From the NCBI GenBank assembly GCA_003254905.1, contig QANU01005500.1, positions 164,443 to 228,442 of the forward strand: a DNA stretch of 64,000 bases, written 5' to 3'. The translations under genes were made by a program, and so were the position numbers. The notes under the pieces are model-generated. The model made no database searches and was not told the DNA's origin. It was given only the letters and a program-made list of their open reading frames with translations. The first letter of the stretch is position 1, and each line of letters opens with the position of its first letter. Positions 37,950 through 50,400 of this stretch are shown in pieces. The DNA is from Nissolia schottii. Taxonomy: Eukaryota; Streptophyta; Magnoliopsida; Fabales; Fabaceae.

Positions 37950-39500
37950 GCTGCGTAAATAATAAACATTCCTCATTTAATAATCACACAGCCAAGATGT
38001 CTTTTACACCTGGTGATTAGTGTTTAATAGCACTAATTCGAAGTATAATTGGATCAAATGCCGTTCAAATATATCTTAAGAATTTTAAGAAGCAATAGCA
38101 TTAGAGTGTGAAGTGGTGACCAATGCTTGAAACAATTGCTTCCAGAAATTGAATATCAATAGCTCAGAGGAATTTCTTATGCGTTGAGGAATTGGGTGAT
38201 GCCAATATTGATGTTTCTATCTATCCACCAAGCTTGATATCATACGAAACGTTATCTGACTGGTGACTTTAGCAATCTTCACCGGGAGCCGGTATAGAAT
38301 GAACTACATGCACGAACAGCATAATTGAAGCATTTTTTGATGGAAGGTGACTCAAAGTTATCATTAAAGCAAGGCCATCGAAGACTAGTAGAGTACTCAC
38401 ACTTACATGACGAAGAGGTAATATCAACCTGTTGATCCCTTGGCCTCTTCTTGAGTTCGTGTAGCTAGTTGAAGTCGGTCCCTATGTTGCTGCATTTCTT
38501 AAAATAAGATTTTACATGATCATGTCCACCATGCTTAAACAAAAAATGGGACCTGCTTACCTGCTCCCAAGTGCATAAGTGGAAAAATCGTTTCTGACAA
38601 CTAAGGATACACTTGCAATCGAATGGGAACAATTGAATAAAATAAACTTGAAGTTGCCATACGGTTTTCTATGATACGTTGTATATCTTTGGGCCCTTTA
38701 TTTTTTTTAAACCATTCGTTGTATATCCGCTAATCATTAGGCTATGCCGTATATCCGCTAATCATTAGGTTGCCATATCATCCTTTTCTTTTAAATTATA
38801 ACAAAAGGAATATAGAAAAATGAAAGAATATCTTGTTTCATATTATACAGAACACTATGCGTAAGTCTTCCTACGCAATGATCATATGTAGCACCCTAAA
38901 CGCAAAAAACCAAAAAATAATCATTTAATTATTTAATTGATCTATATCCATTTTTTTAGCATTGTGCATTTTATATTTTATGCTGAAATATTGTTCTATA
39001 ATAAAAAATGTACTTTCTAACACCATACTTGGACAGGTTAAATATAAAAAAGGATGAAATGTACATACGTGGCGGACATAAAGATATACAACGCTAAATT
39101 AAATTTGTACATACCGAACACATTAGAAACATCAAAAAAGTATGTAGGCTAAATACAACATAATAAGTACTTAAACAAACTGTGAAACACTATTGTATTA
39201 CATGAAATAATCTAAACTCTAAACTGGGAAAAAACTTCTGGATATAAGCAAAATGTTACTTAGACCAGCCAGATTTCTCCATGAGCGTGCATGCAATTGT
39301 TTTCGATCGTCAGTCCCGATGTGAACCAAGTCCATATAAAGTTTTTTTGACCCGGCAAGGGAACAATCTATTTTCTGGGAAGCCAAAAGTATAGTTATCA
39401 TCACTAATCACCACTAAAAAATCTCCAATACACATTATAGGAGATTCAACAACATCAATCTGTGATATAGTAAACACTTTGTTCAAACAACTTCACGTGA
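37950..39500. other. Helitron interior without a clear gene
   Basis: A possible short exon on the - strand at about 38,425-38,490 reads QQHRDRLQLATRTQEEAKG before a GTTGAT donor-like site, and may be the true first exon of RepHel. The rest shows no recognised frame. Confidence 0.35.
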
Positions 39501-39515
39501 CTCATTAAGAAATTT

Positions 39516-40370
39516 TCAAACATCAATCTGATATGTTATTGGCCTGTAATCATAGGATGTAAACCCAACAGTATCCTTATATCCAACAACCTCATTAAAG
39601 TGCTTTCTGGCTGATGATGGAATAGGAATGTCTTGATAAATTCCACTTTCTAGGTTGACACAAAAGATTGACGTCGCCACTATTTGCTAGGTGGTAGACT
39701 TGTTAGTCCAATATCTAACACCCTCAACTGTTACACTCTTATATCCCAACAGTCCAATATTGACACCCTTTACAGCCACAACATCACTCCATTGATTAAT
39801 GGAAGAACAAAAAATCTTGAATTTGCATGGACATTTTCCTGGTTTTTCTTTCCAAATTTGAATCACGCGGTAATGCACTGAATGTCTTAGATATCCAAAA
39901 GCATATGCAAACACAACAAAATTTGTATGATCCATTTGTGGATCTGAATGATTTTGTATCTCCTGGTGGTTGAATTCCAAAAATAAATAAAGCTATCTGC
40001 TCCTAATAAGGAGAATCTAAAGCATATCACACCGTTGCTAACACCGACAACCGAATACCATTTTGGTTTAGCTAATCCGAAAAATGGATTTGGAGATGGA
40101 AGATCCGTTCCATATGTACTGCTAACCCAACGCAAACTATCGTTACAATCTCCGATGAATGGATATCGATAATGTATTAAGACAGCAGAATAACATTCAC
40201 CCGAAGTTAGATAATGATTTTCCAGAAAAGCAGGGCTTTGTAAATAAGTGTTCCAATACTTTGAGAGACATTTGCACACTCCAACTGTATACACATCTAC
40301 TCTTGATATAATGTCTTGTACAATATCTTGTGGGAGGCATTTGACGGATTTGACGATGAAGTTGCTCCAT
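39516..40370 (-). pseudogene. F-box protein with F-box-associated domain, broken
   Basis: F-box proteins are the substrate-binding part of SCF ubiquitin ligases. From ATG 40,370 the sequence changes frame almost at once (near 40,345). It then reads CLPQDIVQDIISRVDVYTVG and VCKCLSKYWNTYLQS, an F-box at the N-terminus. Next come the F-box-associated (FBA) signatures: RWVSSTYGTDLPSPNP, VVGVSNGVICF and FIYFWNSTTRRYK. A second frame change near 39,950 leads into SDPQMDHTNFVVFAYAFGY and INQWSDVVAVKG. A stop after KSTT (near 39,687) is followed by in-frame homologous sequence ending at TGA 39,516-39,518. So it is a single-exon gene with two frameshifts and one stop. It lies inside the Helitron on the same strand, so it may be a captured host gene. 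Confidence 0.8.
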
Positions 40371-40399
40371 ATTTCCTCTAAATATTGTAAGTCACACGT

Positions 40400-43150
40400 C
40401 TGAACTAACTACTTTTGCTGGAGTCGAATGAGACTCTTAGGTGTGCTAGTGGACTTGAGAGAAAAAAGCACAAATCTGGAATTTGAGAGAGCAAACTGCA
40501 GAACAGAAGCAACACAATGCATGTGAAAGGGTTTTTAAAAGTTACTTTCTCAATGTTAATGCATAGTTAATATTTTCCAACTACCACCACACCAATTAAT
40601 GACCACCATCTTCGGCTTCCGTAAAGCATTAAAATCATTTCATCCTTTCCCACGCTTGGATTAATTCTGCTATTAAGTTACTACCTAGAATCAGCTATAG
40701 TGCCCTCCTAAATTCTAATGACATAAAATTGGTTCAAAGAATAATTACAAATGAGTACAATATATGTATAAGATAAATTTAATTAACCGTCTAAAACTAT
40801 TGTGTGATAAGAGGATTTGAGAGTAAATTATAACACAACAATTTTATTTACTGAATGTAAAACTGAGATTAGATGTGAGTAATAAAATTACATGAGATGA
40901 CAATTTGGAAAAAAATTACAAATTGCTTCAAAATTTTATAACTGAAATGTAATTCAAGGTGCTACAAATTTTGGAAAATTTCACTGTTTCTTTTATCCAA
41001 TGAATTGTTATAAAATTGTTTGAGAAATTTGATTAAATATGAATATTGAATAGAAAATATGCATCAGTATAGTTCATGAAATTTTTATAATGATCCACTG
41101 ATTAAATAATGTTAATAATTTGAGCTTATATATTAGAATAAATCCCAAATTTTTAAGTATATTTATTTTAAGTGTGGAAAGTTGTTTAATCTCCTAAATG
41201 TGCTTATTGTCAAGAGTGCTATTTTTTTCCGTTTCTTTTAATGCGCTACTAATAAATCCATACCAGTGCATAAAACTATGTACACATTGTTAAGGAAACT
41301 CCAAATTGAATAAACTATTTGTCTTCCATTAGATTTTGATTTTCGTTTGACTAAGGTCACTAGACTGCAATGCAAGTTGCTGTATTTACACGTAGTTGGA
41401 ATAGGTGCACAGTGGATTAAATACACCTTTCAATTGTGTACAGGCTAGGGATGGTTTAGGTGGCCATTAAAACCGTGGAAGTAATGGATGCATTATGTAG
41501 GCTGCATGGTCATAGGTTGGTACAGTTGCTAGTTTCAGAAAATCTAAACTACTACCATTAGTATTTCACGTATATGGTAGGTAGTGTACTGCAGTGGACA
41601 ATACCAATTATATTATTAAATCTGCAAAGTAAAAACTGATTTTAAATTTATATTAAAAAATTTGTTTGCCGATTTCATGTCAAATTCCACTACTAATATG
41701 TTTGCGTTTGGCACTTTACCTGTTTGGGAGATGTTTGGGCCAACATATGTTCAAAAATATATATATAATTGTAAAAGTAAAGAAAATAACCAGACAAATC
41801 ATTAAAACATTCTATATCCAAATTAAGCTAAAGGTAGTCTCTAATCCACATATTGATAAATGTATCAATTTACATTTTAATGATATATTTATTCTAAGTG
41901 TGTGAAGTTGTTTAATCATTTTGAATTATGGCCTGATGCTAAATTATCATTTTTCAATTATTATAATGTGTGTGTAATAAATATTCATCAGTATAAAAAA
42001 TAACCTATACATTATAAAGTCAAATCCAATAAGTCTACCTAAACACTACAAAGCATTGGAACCATGTGCCAAATGTTAGTCAGAAAATCATCACATGTAT
42101 TAAATAATGTCGCAGTTGAATAAAAAGTTTCAGAGATCACCTACTTATCTATTCGGTTGATTAAGTCCAAGATCCTGTTGTGGTTCCATGCACCATTCAT
42201 AGCGTGTTGGAAGACATGGACAGTGTGTTAGGTGCATTAATTTTGATACAAAATTCGGGATGGTTTAGTTCCAATACTTAACAGGTCAATCACATAGGCT
42301 TCATGGCGATAGGTTGCTACAGGTGCATGTTTCCTCAAATCTAGTATACTCCTCACGTGTACTTTACCAAAATGTTAGATAGTGTACTGCAGTGGACAAT
42401 AGCAATTACATGATTCACGTGTTGCAGTGGGATAATTAATGCACCTTTGCATTGTAGAATATATGTGTAGAGAAGCTTACATTTTGGTCAATTATACATA
42501 TATTATTTTTTAGATACATGCGTGTGCAGTGATGCTATACCATTGGATAGTTTACTGATATCCTGCTGCACACGAAATATATTCCCTTACACACGAAATA
42601 TATGAAGAAAAATGGAAATGTATGAAGTATTCAATTTGTTGTATATACTCCTAGTCTTAGTTGATTGTCCCGTTAAAATCATTTGGGAATTGACATATGA
42701 TTAGGTTTTTGCCAAAAATCCATCGAGCGACATTTGGGTTTTCGTAAAAGTTTAATAAATGGGTTAAATCTTTCAAGAAAAAGCATAATCATGTACAATC
42801 TAAAACTACATTAATATTACCAATGTATCAATTTTTCAGTAAAGTACTCAGTTTTAATCAATTCTTTTATTTAAAAGAAAGTGGGCACTGAAGACATAAA
42901 GAAATTGCATATATTTTTAACATAACACTTACCGACTATAAAGAAATTACAACACGAAGTCATAACAATCCAACACATGTAGCTCTAAAGATGTCCAAAG
43001 GCAATAATAGTTCATAATGTTAATAAACCATTACAAATATTTCCATAATATTACTTTTGAGATCAATCCAAAAATGGCTAACAGTCTAAAGTTGTGATAA
43101 ATCCATTTCATGCACAACCTTCGAATGACTCCAAATTTTGGTAGAATGAG
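40400..43150. other. Helitron interior: AT-rich, no gene recognised
   Basis: There are no exons I can support between the F-box pseudogene and the RPA-like gene. The stretch holds the diverged duplication listed separately. The short frames at 41,238-41,426 and 41,666-41,905 show no domain. Confidence 0.5.
41160..42445. repeat. Diverged tandem duplication, period about 0.72-0.81 kb
   Basis: Three landmarks recur in the same order. AAGTGTGGAAAGTTGTTTAA at 41,170 recurs as AAGTGTGTGAAGTTGTTTAA at 41,895. GGGATGGTTTAG at 41,448 recurs at 42,257. TAGTGTACTGCAGTGGACAA at 41,582 recurs at 42,379. The changing spacing shows insertions and deletions since the duplication. Confidence 0.6.
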
Positions 43151-43151
43151 T

Positions 43152-46100
43152 CTACAAAGGCCTAGTTCTCTTCTTGGTAAAGCCTTGTGCATCTTTAGAA
43201 GACGAACACTGAAAGGGGGACTCATTGTCCCGATCAGTACATCTCTCTTTTTTTCGCTTAATATGGCGTCGTTTTGTGAGTGTCAATAGTGATGACAGTG
43301 TTTCGGAGTTATCAACAAATTCCTACAAAGGAATTGTAGAACAATGAGAAATTTCAAAAACGTGACTCAACACAATTGCACAATCACACTAATGTGATGA
43401 CACATAATACTTGAAGTTTGATAAACAATCCACTCTAACACGTACCCGATTAGCCCCATCAGAATCGCCACTGACTTGAGTAAGGTTATCATCAATACCC
43501 TACCAACCATAGGGATATCATCATAGTCAATGTATTTACATGTATTCAATTGATAATAATTCAAAAAAACATTGCAGTTACGATGAAAAAAAGATACAAA
43601 CAATGTGTTTAACGTATAACTGCATCATACAAAAGCTATTGGGTTGAGAAACTGTCAATCAACCCTTCATCTTGACAAATCCTCAGCACATTGTAGGTGA
43701 AGTCCTGCCCGTTAAAGTTAGAAGATTTGACATTGATCTTAAATAAAACTTTAACATCCAACAACGAATCTAATATGATTGGGTAGGCATCAGTGGTATC
43801 AACCTAACATCCAAAAAAAAAATAGATAGACATAAGAAAGCTATGTAAAGTTAGGTAGCATAGGTAGCATATGTAAAGTTTAGGCCAAGAGGTGAATATT
43901 CTCACATATGATCCCTTGACCTCGACAGTCGTTCGTCCAACCAACTGAACGACTTCCTTATCCCACAAAATACAATTCAAACAGCCAGTATTGTCAGACA
44001 CAATAAGTTGAAGCTTATACCTGCACAAGCGACAATACAAGAGACCATCTAATATGACATGATTCTCTAATGATCAATTCAATGGCTATGATCATGGTTA
44101 TCAAACTCGGGATTTTAGGTAAACTCGTGGAGCCTCCGTAAACTCGGATCGTAAAATCGGATCGTAAAATCGTAAGATTTTACCTATTATTAAAAAAATA
44201 TTTTAAAAAATTATTATGTTACAAAAATATTAGAAGCACATAAATTAGAAGCACAAGTTCAATATTTAAGACAGGAACTCATAAATTAGAAGCACCAGTT
44301 CAATATTTAAATTGTTGCGGCGGGGGGCAGTGGGTGCAAAACAGCGTGGCGCGGAGGGGGGCGAAGTGGAGAACGGCGCCAGTGCAGTGAGGGCAGGAAG
44401 AGAACGTGCGTGGTGAAAGCCAAAAGGCACGAAGCAGCAGTGAGGGTGAGGGAGAGTGGGAGATTGATGGCAGTGAGGGTGAGGGAGAATGGAGGAAGCA
44501 GCAGTGACGGGTCGAGGTCGAGGAAGCAGCAGCGATGGAAGCCCTAAGTTCAGAGTGCAAACGGCGTCGTTCTCTAGCAAAACGCGCGTGCCCATCAGAA
44601 GCGCAAAACGGCGTCGTTTTGGCAAGGCAAAACGACGTCGTTTTGCAGTTTTGAGGCCCAGACAGCAAAATCGTAAAAACGCCACTAAAATCGCGATTTT
44701 GTACGATTTTGTCCGATTTTACCCAATTTTACCCGATTTTACACAGAAACGATTTTACACCCGATTTAAATCTCGATTTTAATAACCATGGCTATGATAC
44801 ATAATCCACACCTAAGCTGGGCGTTTGCATCACTTTTTTGACAGGCTTTGCAGTAAAACATAGTCCCCACTTGTTCAACCTTCTTCTGACACCGTCTACA
44901 CGATCGATAGTACCAGTCGTCTAAGCTAGCATCAATTGATAAAATTGTACAAACCACCCAGTAAACGCCCTCCTAAACAGGCCAAACAACATGTAACCCA
45001 GGCTCAATGCATTCGAAATGATAGCAAAATTACATATGACATCTTCATAGGTGACACTATGGTATTTCACATGATTAAAGTGACATACTTCTTCAGAATT
45101 GATGACTTCTTATACGGTCTTCACCGAAGCCAACCCACGATTTATTTCATCAGCAGTAGACATAAATGTCTGGGAGGAAATTTGACTTATCCTTTAAGAA
45201 GATGATTGGCCTGATTCGCATAATCTGTGTGCGTACATGTCAAATAAACATGAGTCACATATTTAGTCCTCACATAATAGATTGTTATATTAATGGCGGA
45301 AAGGATAATGTATATTCTTACTACAACCTTTGCTTAAAGCAGTCGGCCTCTGGAATTTCTGGATTGACCACAATCTTAGAAGCCAAAAAACTGCTTTGGA
45401 TGTTCACCTTTCCTGTGGCTCATAATAACAAAGAATGGTCAGGAAATTAGCAAAACATAACATCCGCATATGAACCATCTATACTTTTTGACCTTACCCA
45501 TGAATTTGTTCTTTTGAACATCTGCATCACCACGATGAGTGGTTCTGCTTGATCACATTCAAGCAGTTGAATAAGGTCATCAATTAAATCTCCAAATATA
45601 GTGACACTAATCCTGTTGTGGCTGCACAAACGTTGACGATTTAAATTTAGTTGTTAGCACAATTAAACCGAATATAGTTTTGAAGGATCCTACTCAACTG
45701 AATGCAAAATAAAAACAACATACACAGTGTCTTCAATATGTACTACCATACGATGGGTTGTGTCCCCTTTCTGTGTTAACAACTGCTTAGGTTCTTCCTT
45801 CCCAACAATCTCACCCAAAATATCTAAGTTTGATATCAGGAATAGGAGTTAGTAACAAAATATGTTTATCATGCAAACTTCAAATTCGTTGATTCTGTGT
45901 ATGTAAGCGTATGTAAGACACATGACTCACCAAACAATTCTCTGTCACTGACATCGTCATTACTGAGGATGTTAGTAACATTTTTTAAGATGAACGACAG
46001 AGGAACAAAAAGACTGCCATCGAGCATCCTAATGACTATTCGCCGGAAGAAAGTCAGCTTGTATTTGTGATGGGTGGTCTTGACCTTCTTACTGTTTGCT

Positions 46101-46478
46101 CCAACAATGAAGTTTTGGATGTCATAAAATCTATGTTCAGTAAGAGTTGAATTGAACAATTGAACCAAATTTTTGGTAACTGTTGCATACATTCGGCCCC
46201 CCTGAAACATGACCATGGTATGAAACTGAAACACTCAGAATGGATGGAAAAAGGCAGAGCAACTCATTGGTGAGAAAACTTGTTGTTAGCAACAACTCAC
46301 AAAGAAATAACCAATAAGGTAGAGTTACCTTCTCATCAACAAAAATCATCTCCAGTGAAAAGATTTCAACCTTGTTGGTTGTGTTTGGCACTCTCCATAG
46401 TCGTGTAATGTATACCTTAAATTGCCATGGCAGTTTTGTTGGATTTGCCATGTCAAGGAAATTAGTTTTTGCCTTCAT
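43152..46478 (-). CDS. Replication protein A large-subunit-like (RPA70-type) gene in the Helitron
   Basis: RPA70 binds single-stranded DNA through OB folds. Plant Helitrons often carry copies, perhaps to coat the transposon strand. From ATG 46,478 the first exon reads PWQFKVYITRLWRVPNTTNK and EIFSLEMIFVDEK, the start of the DUF223-type first OB fold. The next exon (about 46,195-45,925) continues with GRMYATV and TTHHKYKLTFFRRI. Later exons include VTIFGDLIDDLIQLLE (45,600) and DDWYYRSCRRCQKKV with FYCKACQKS (44,900-44,820), the C-terminal zinc ribbon (CxxC...CxxC). Then come YKLQLIVSDNTGCLNCILWD (about 44,000) and a basic C-terminal tail ending at TAG 43,152-43,154. The zinc-ribbon and OB-fold exons are split by an intron enlarged by a MITE (44,093-44,789). 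Exon edges are approximate, and I cannot exclude disabling changes in the less conserved exons. Confidence 0.65.
44093..44789. mobile_element. Mutator-like MITE with GC-rich core and perfect 9-bp target duplication
   Basis: GGCTATGAT stands at 44,084-44,092 and 44,790-44,798. The element starts CATGGTTATCAAACTCGG and ends GATTTTAATAACCAT, related to the copies at 21,847 and 23,120. The centre (44,310-44,650) is strongly GC-rich and carries repeated ACGGCGTCGTT / ACGACGTCGTT motifs. The two ends are AT-rich with repeated GATTTTA. ORF-like stretches on both strands of the GC-rich core match no family and are probably composition effects. It lies inside an intron of the RPA-like gene. Confidence 0.85.
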
Positions 46479-47084
46479 GTTTTCCTGAAAGGAATTTGCA
46501 GCAAATAATATGCCATCAGTGAAAACAATATGTGAAGGAAATATAACTTTTTAATATGCGAAGAGAACAATATGCAGTTTATATATGCGAAGAGAACAAT
46601 ATTAGTTGCGGCAAAACAAACATTGCAGGGTAACGATATGAAGGAAAATCTATCACTAAAGAGAATATGTTTAAAGTGAGGTATTATGCAGGAACAAAAG
46701 AAACAATGCAAAGAGGACCAGGAATATGCGCCTGTATAAACAACAATGCATAACTGAAGATCACAAACACCTGTGAGGAGCAAAGATGATAAGCAGACAT
46801 TGTTGATTCAAACATTGAAACCGCTTCAAACGTGATGTTCTCCTTGCAATGTGAGGCAGATAGGAAAGGCAAACCAAACAGTGTGCATCACAACTGGATT
46901 TCACCTGCTACCATTTGAACAATTTAGGAGATTAAGCTGTGATATTTCACAAACTGCTACCATCAGCGTTTTGGTAAGACCGTATTGCCTTCACAGAAAA
47001 TTTGAGCGGGAAATTTTCGCGTGAGAGTGTGACACATGTACTTCAATGGCGTGGGTTCGGGGTGGGAGTTGCTGTCTTTAATAG

Positions 47085-47165
47085 ATATATAGAATATAGA
47101 ATATAGATAGATAGATATAGATGTAGATATATAAAATATAGATATAGATATGGATAAAAGATGAT
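47085..47165. repeat. GATATA/TAGATA-rich tract at the Helitron 5' edge
   Basis: Interrupted ATAGATATAGA units. The tract hides the exact 5' end of the Helitron. It lies about 330 bases upstream of the RPN1 start codon. Confidence 0.7.
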
Positions 47166-47220
47166 AGATGGATAATTGATTTTTAGAATTGGATCTGGTG
47201 TCGAGGTCCAGTTTCTCTAT

Positions 47221-47482
47221 TGGCCCAGCTACTTGGCCTCGTTTTTCTTCAGAATTAGGTAACGGGCCAATGGCCCATAAAAGATATCCTCTTCAACAAG
47301 AAAACCATGTGCCTCTGCTATATTCTCACTCTTCACTCCAACACCTAGGTTCCCAACATTGGAATCGAGCTTCGTTCGGTTCTGCCGTGCTGTGTGCGCT
47401 TTCCCTTTCTCTCGCACCAACAAAGATTTTATTTTCTCTCTTGTTCGTAGCTCAATCCCTCTTTCTCTTCCGTTAGGGTTTT
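47221..47482 (+). promoter_or_regulatory. RPN1 promoter with site II elements and telo-box
   Basis: TGGCCCA at 47,221, GGGCCA at 47,264 and TGGCCCA at 47,271 are site II elements (TGGGCY on the other strand), bound by TCP factors in plant housekeeping promoters. TTAGGGTTTT at 47,473 is a telo-box (AAACCCTAA), often paired with site II motifs in the 5' region of highly expressed genes. The RPN1 start codon follows 15 bases later. Confidence 0.6.
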
Positions 47483-47496
47483 GAATTTCTCGTCCA

Positions 47497-50400
47497 ATGG
47501 CGCCCGATCCTAATCGCTCGGCCGCCGGAGGCGCCAGCAGCAGCGGCACCACCAAGGACGACGCGGTGGCCAAGAAGAAGGTCGAGAACGAAGATCTGGT
47601 GAGTCTGAAAGCGTGAGCTCAATTGTTTCATTCTTTCGCGTACTCAAATTTTAGGGTTCAAAAATTCTATTCAACTTTATGGAGATAATTTTTTTAATTT
47701 TTGTTTTAATTTGGAATTTTGCGCAGTCCGATGAAGATTTGGCGTTAAAGCAGCAGCTGGAGCTGTACGTGGAGAGGGTTCAGGATCCCGACCCTGGGTT
47801 GCAGAAAGTTGCTCTTGAGAGCATGAGGTGAACCTTGTTTTGCTTGTGGATTCAGCGATGAAGTTAACATATTTGATTTAAATGTGAAATTTAGCTATTC
47901 TTCTATTTTATTTTTTAAATTGTGGTTTGAAATTGGAATGTCTGGTTGTATTGTAGACAAGAAATTCGAACTTCAACGAGCTCCATGACTTCAGTTCCTA
48001 AGCCATTGAAGTTTCTACGTCCGCATTATGGAACTTTGAAGGCATATTATGAGACTATGGCCGAGTCTGATTTGAAGGTACTGTTATTTATGTGGTTCGT
48101 TGCTGCCTTCATATGAGATAATAATGACATAGTGATGCGGTATTTTAGTGCTTAACCACGTTGTCTTTTGTCAATGCAGAAGTACTTAGCTGACATATTA
48201 TCGGTTTTGGCTCTTACGATGTCTGCTGAAGGGGAGAGAGTAAGCATTATTTTTAATATTAGAAATTGAAATATAGTTAAATTGGTGGACTGAATTTTCC
48301 AAGGCGGGTTTTGTTTTACTGTCATGTGTTATATGACTGTATCAGGAAAGTCTGAAGTACAGATTATTGGGTTCAGAGGGCGATATTGGTTCATGGGGCC
48401 ATGAGTATGTAAGGTGAGAACTTCTTTTTTTTAAGTCTTTTTTTTTGTTGTTATACAAGCACATCCCTAGTAAAATATTAGAATTCTGGTATGACATAAA
48501 TTTCATTCTTACTGATTATATTAAATTCTGTGTTAGGAATTTGGCTGGAGAAATTGCACAAGAGTATGCGAAACGACAGGTTGGGCTTCTAGATGGATTA
48601 TAGAATAATATTTATAGCTCAAGTGCCCTTTAGCATGCATGCATGCATGCATGCATAGAGTCGATTTCCTTTATTATCCTTACTATGGCAACAACATAGT
48701 CTTGTTTTTCTCTTGGAAAGCCGGACTGAAATATAATTAAATCTATTTGCAATGCTGTGCATTATTTGATGCTCCATTGTGACTAAATAAAATTTATATT
48801 AAAGAAGATTAGGGTCTAGTCTAATATTGTTGCTTAGATTTCTCATGGCATTTGTGATTAGATTTGCTTTGACCCGTGTTTACTATTATAAATTTGGTGT
48901 AGTTGTTGTGTGTCTCGGACCATTTTCTAGTTCCTGTTTAATTTAAACATTGTTTGCTTTTGCTTTTTGTCCCTTTATAGAGTGAAGAGGCCCCCATAGA
49001 TGATCTAATGGAACTTGTGCAGCAAATAGTTGCTTTTCATATGAAGGTAAGATATATATACTGCTATATGATCGTGAAAACTTACTAAGACACAACATTT
49101 GTTTGCAAAAGACAAGAATTTACTAATTTATTGACTAATTTCAATTTTGCTGCAGCACAATGCTGAACCTGAAGCTGTTGACCTTTTGATGGAGGTAATA
49201 TGCCAGATCCCATTTTACGTTGTTTCTTAACCACTACAGATGGTGAGATGATATACATTTTCATTTTTATACAATGCTTTTTTAATGTTAGGTTGAAGAC
49301 CTTGATATGTTGGTTGAACATGGTGACAAGACAAATTTTAAGAGGACCTGCCTATATCTGACCAGTTCAGCTAGGTAAGTGCAAATTATGCTTATTTTAT
49401 TGAGGGTTTAAGATAATTACATTCAGAACGGTTACAAAGAAAAAAGGGAAGAGAAGTTCATCAATGTGTGAACCTCTGTATCTTGTGTTTAATGAATATT
49501 TTGTTTGTTTGGCAATTTCGTGCTCTTTCTTCTTTGATTCCCTACTTGTGGTATCTTTACTGTTCATTCTTAATTTTTGTATTAATTACTTAATAGTTGA
49601 GCAATGGCAGAGGTTATGATCCTGGGCTTTTAAAGCTGTGAAGCAATGCAACACCTTTGGGATGTGAACTGTGGTTAGCTTGACGTATAGTTGGAGCTCT
49701 TACTATAGTTGTGGATGAGGGTGCTAAGGATTGGGAATTCTTTGTTACAGTGTTATGATATAGATTGAAACGATATGTACTGTCACAGACTTGGCTTTAA
49801 AGCTTCTTAATATAGTTTTGACAACTTATTGAAGAGTAGTATTTTATAATTTATAATTTCCAAGTTTATTGGATGGAATTTGACTTCGACTCTGAGGGAA
49901 TAATTTGAAGGTTTGATTAAGGGAAGCTATTGTGATTCATAATTGTCATTTTTCATGAATATGCGCATGCTGTTTTCTTGAATTTTAACTTGTTTATGGT
50001 ATATTGATTCGCTCAATCTACACATTAAAGTTTAATTTTATTTTCTTTATTTTTTATTTTGCAGATACCTCCCTGGACCAGATGATATGTTAGTCTTGGA
50101 CATTGCATATATGATCTATCTAAAATTTGAGGAATTTCCAAATGCACTCCAAATTGCATTATTCTTGGATAACCTGCAGGTGTGACACTGGAGTTGTGTC
50201 TTTCAATTTTTTTGTGACTGGAATTTATCAGTTGTATCTTTGAAGGAGTATTCATATATAGAACTTATGATCACTACTGTTTTAAATCTTGTACTTGTAG
50301 TTCAATAGTTCTATTTGCACTTACAGAAGTAATCTCTCTATGTTTAAATGCTTGTGAGGTATATAACTAAGTTTACGGTATTGTTTACAGTACGTGAGGC

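Larger units (their letters stand above)
31691..47150 (-). mobile_element. Composite Helitron, about 15.4 kb, decayed
   Basis: The 3' end lies at 31,691: the - strand ends in CTAA followed by T, with a short hairpin 12 bases before. Read from its 5' side, the element holds an RPA70-like gene, an F-box pseudogene and a Rep/helicase pseudogene, all on the - strand. Plant Helitrons often carry RPA-like genes beside Rep/helicase, which supports a single element. The 5' end (TC after A) is not certain: it lies in the TCTATATC-rich tract at about 47,085-47,165, followed on the - strand by TATTAAAGACAGCAACTCCC, which looks like a Helitron 5' region. Rolling-circle elements leave no target duplication, so only the A|T context can be checked. 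Later insertions (31.9-32.58 and 44.09-44.79 kb) add to its length. Confidence 0.6.

Noticed and set aside
44266-44782. ORFs of 97-139 codons in the GC-rich MITE core
   Set aside because: Three overlapping frames on two strands, rich in Ser/Pro/Arg, inside an element bounded by a perfect 9-bp duplication.
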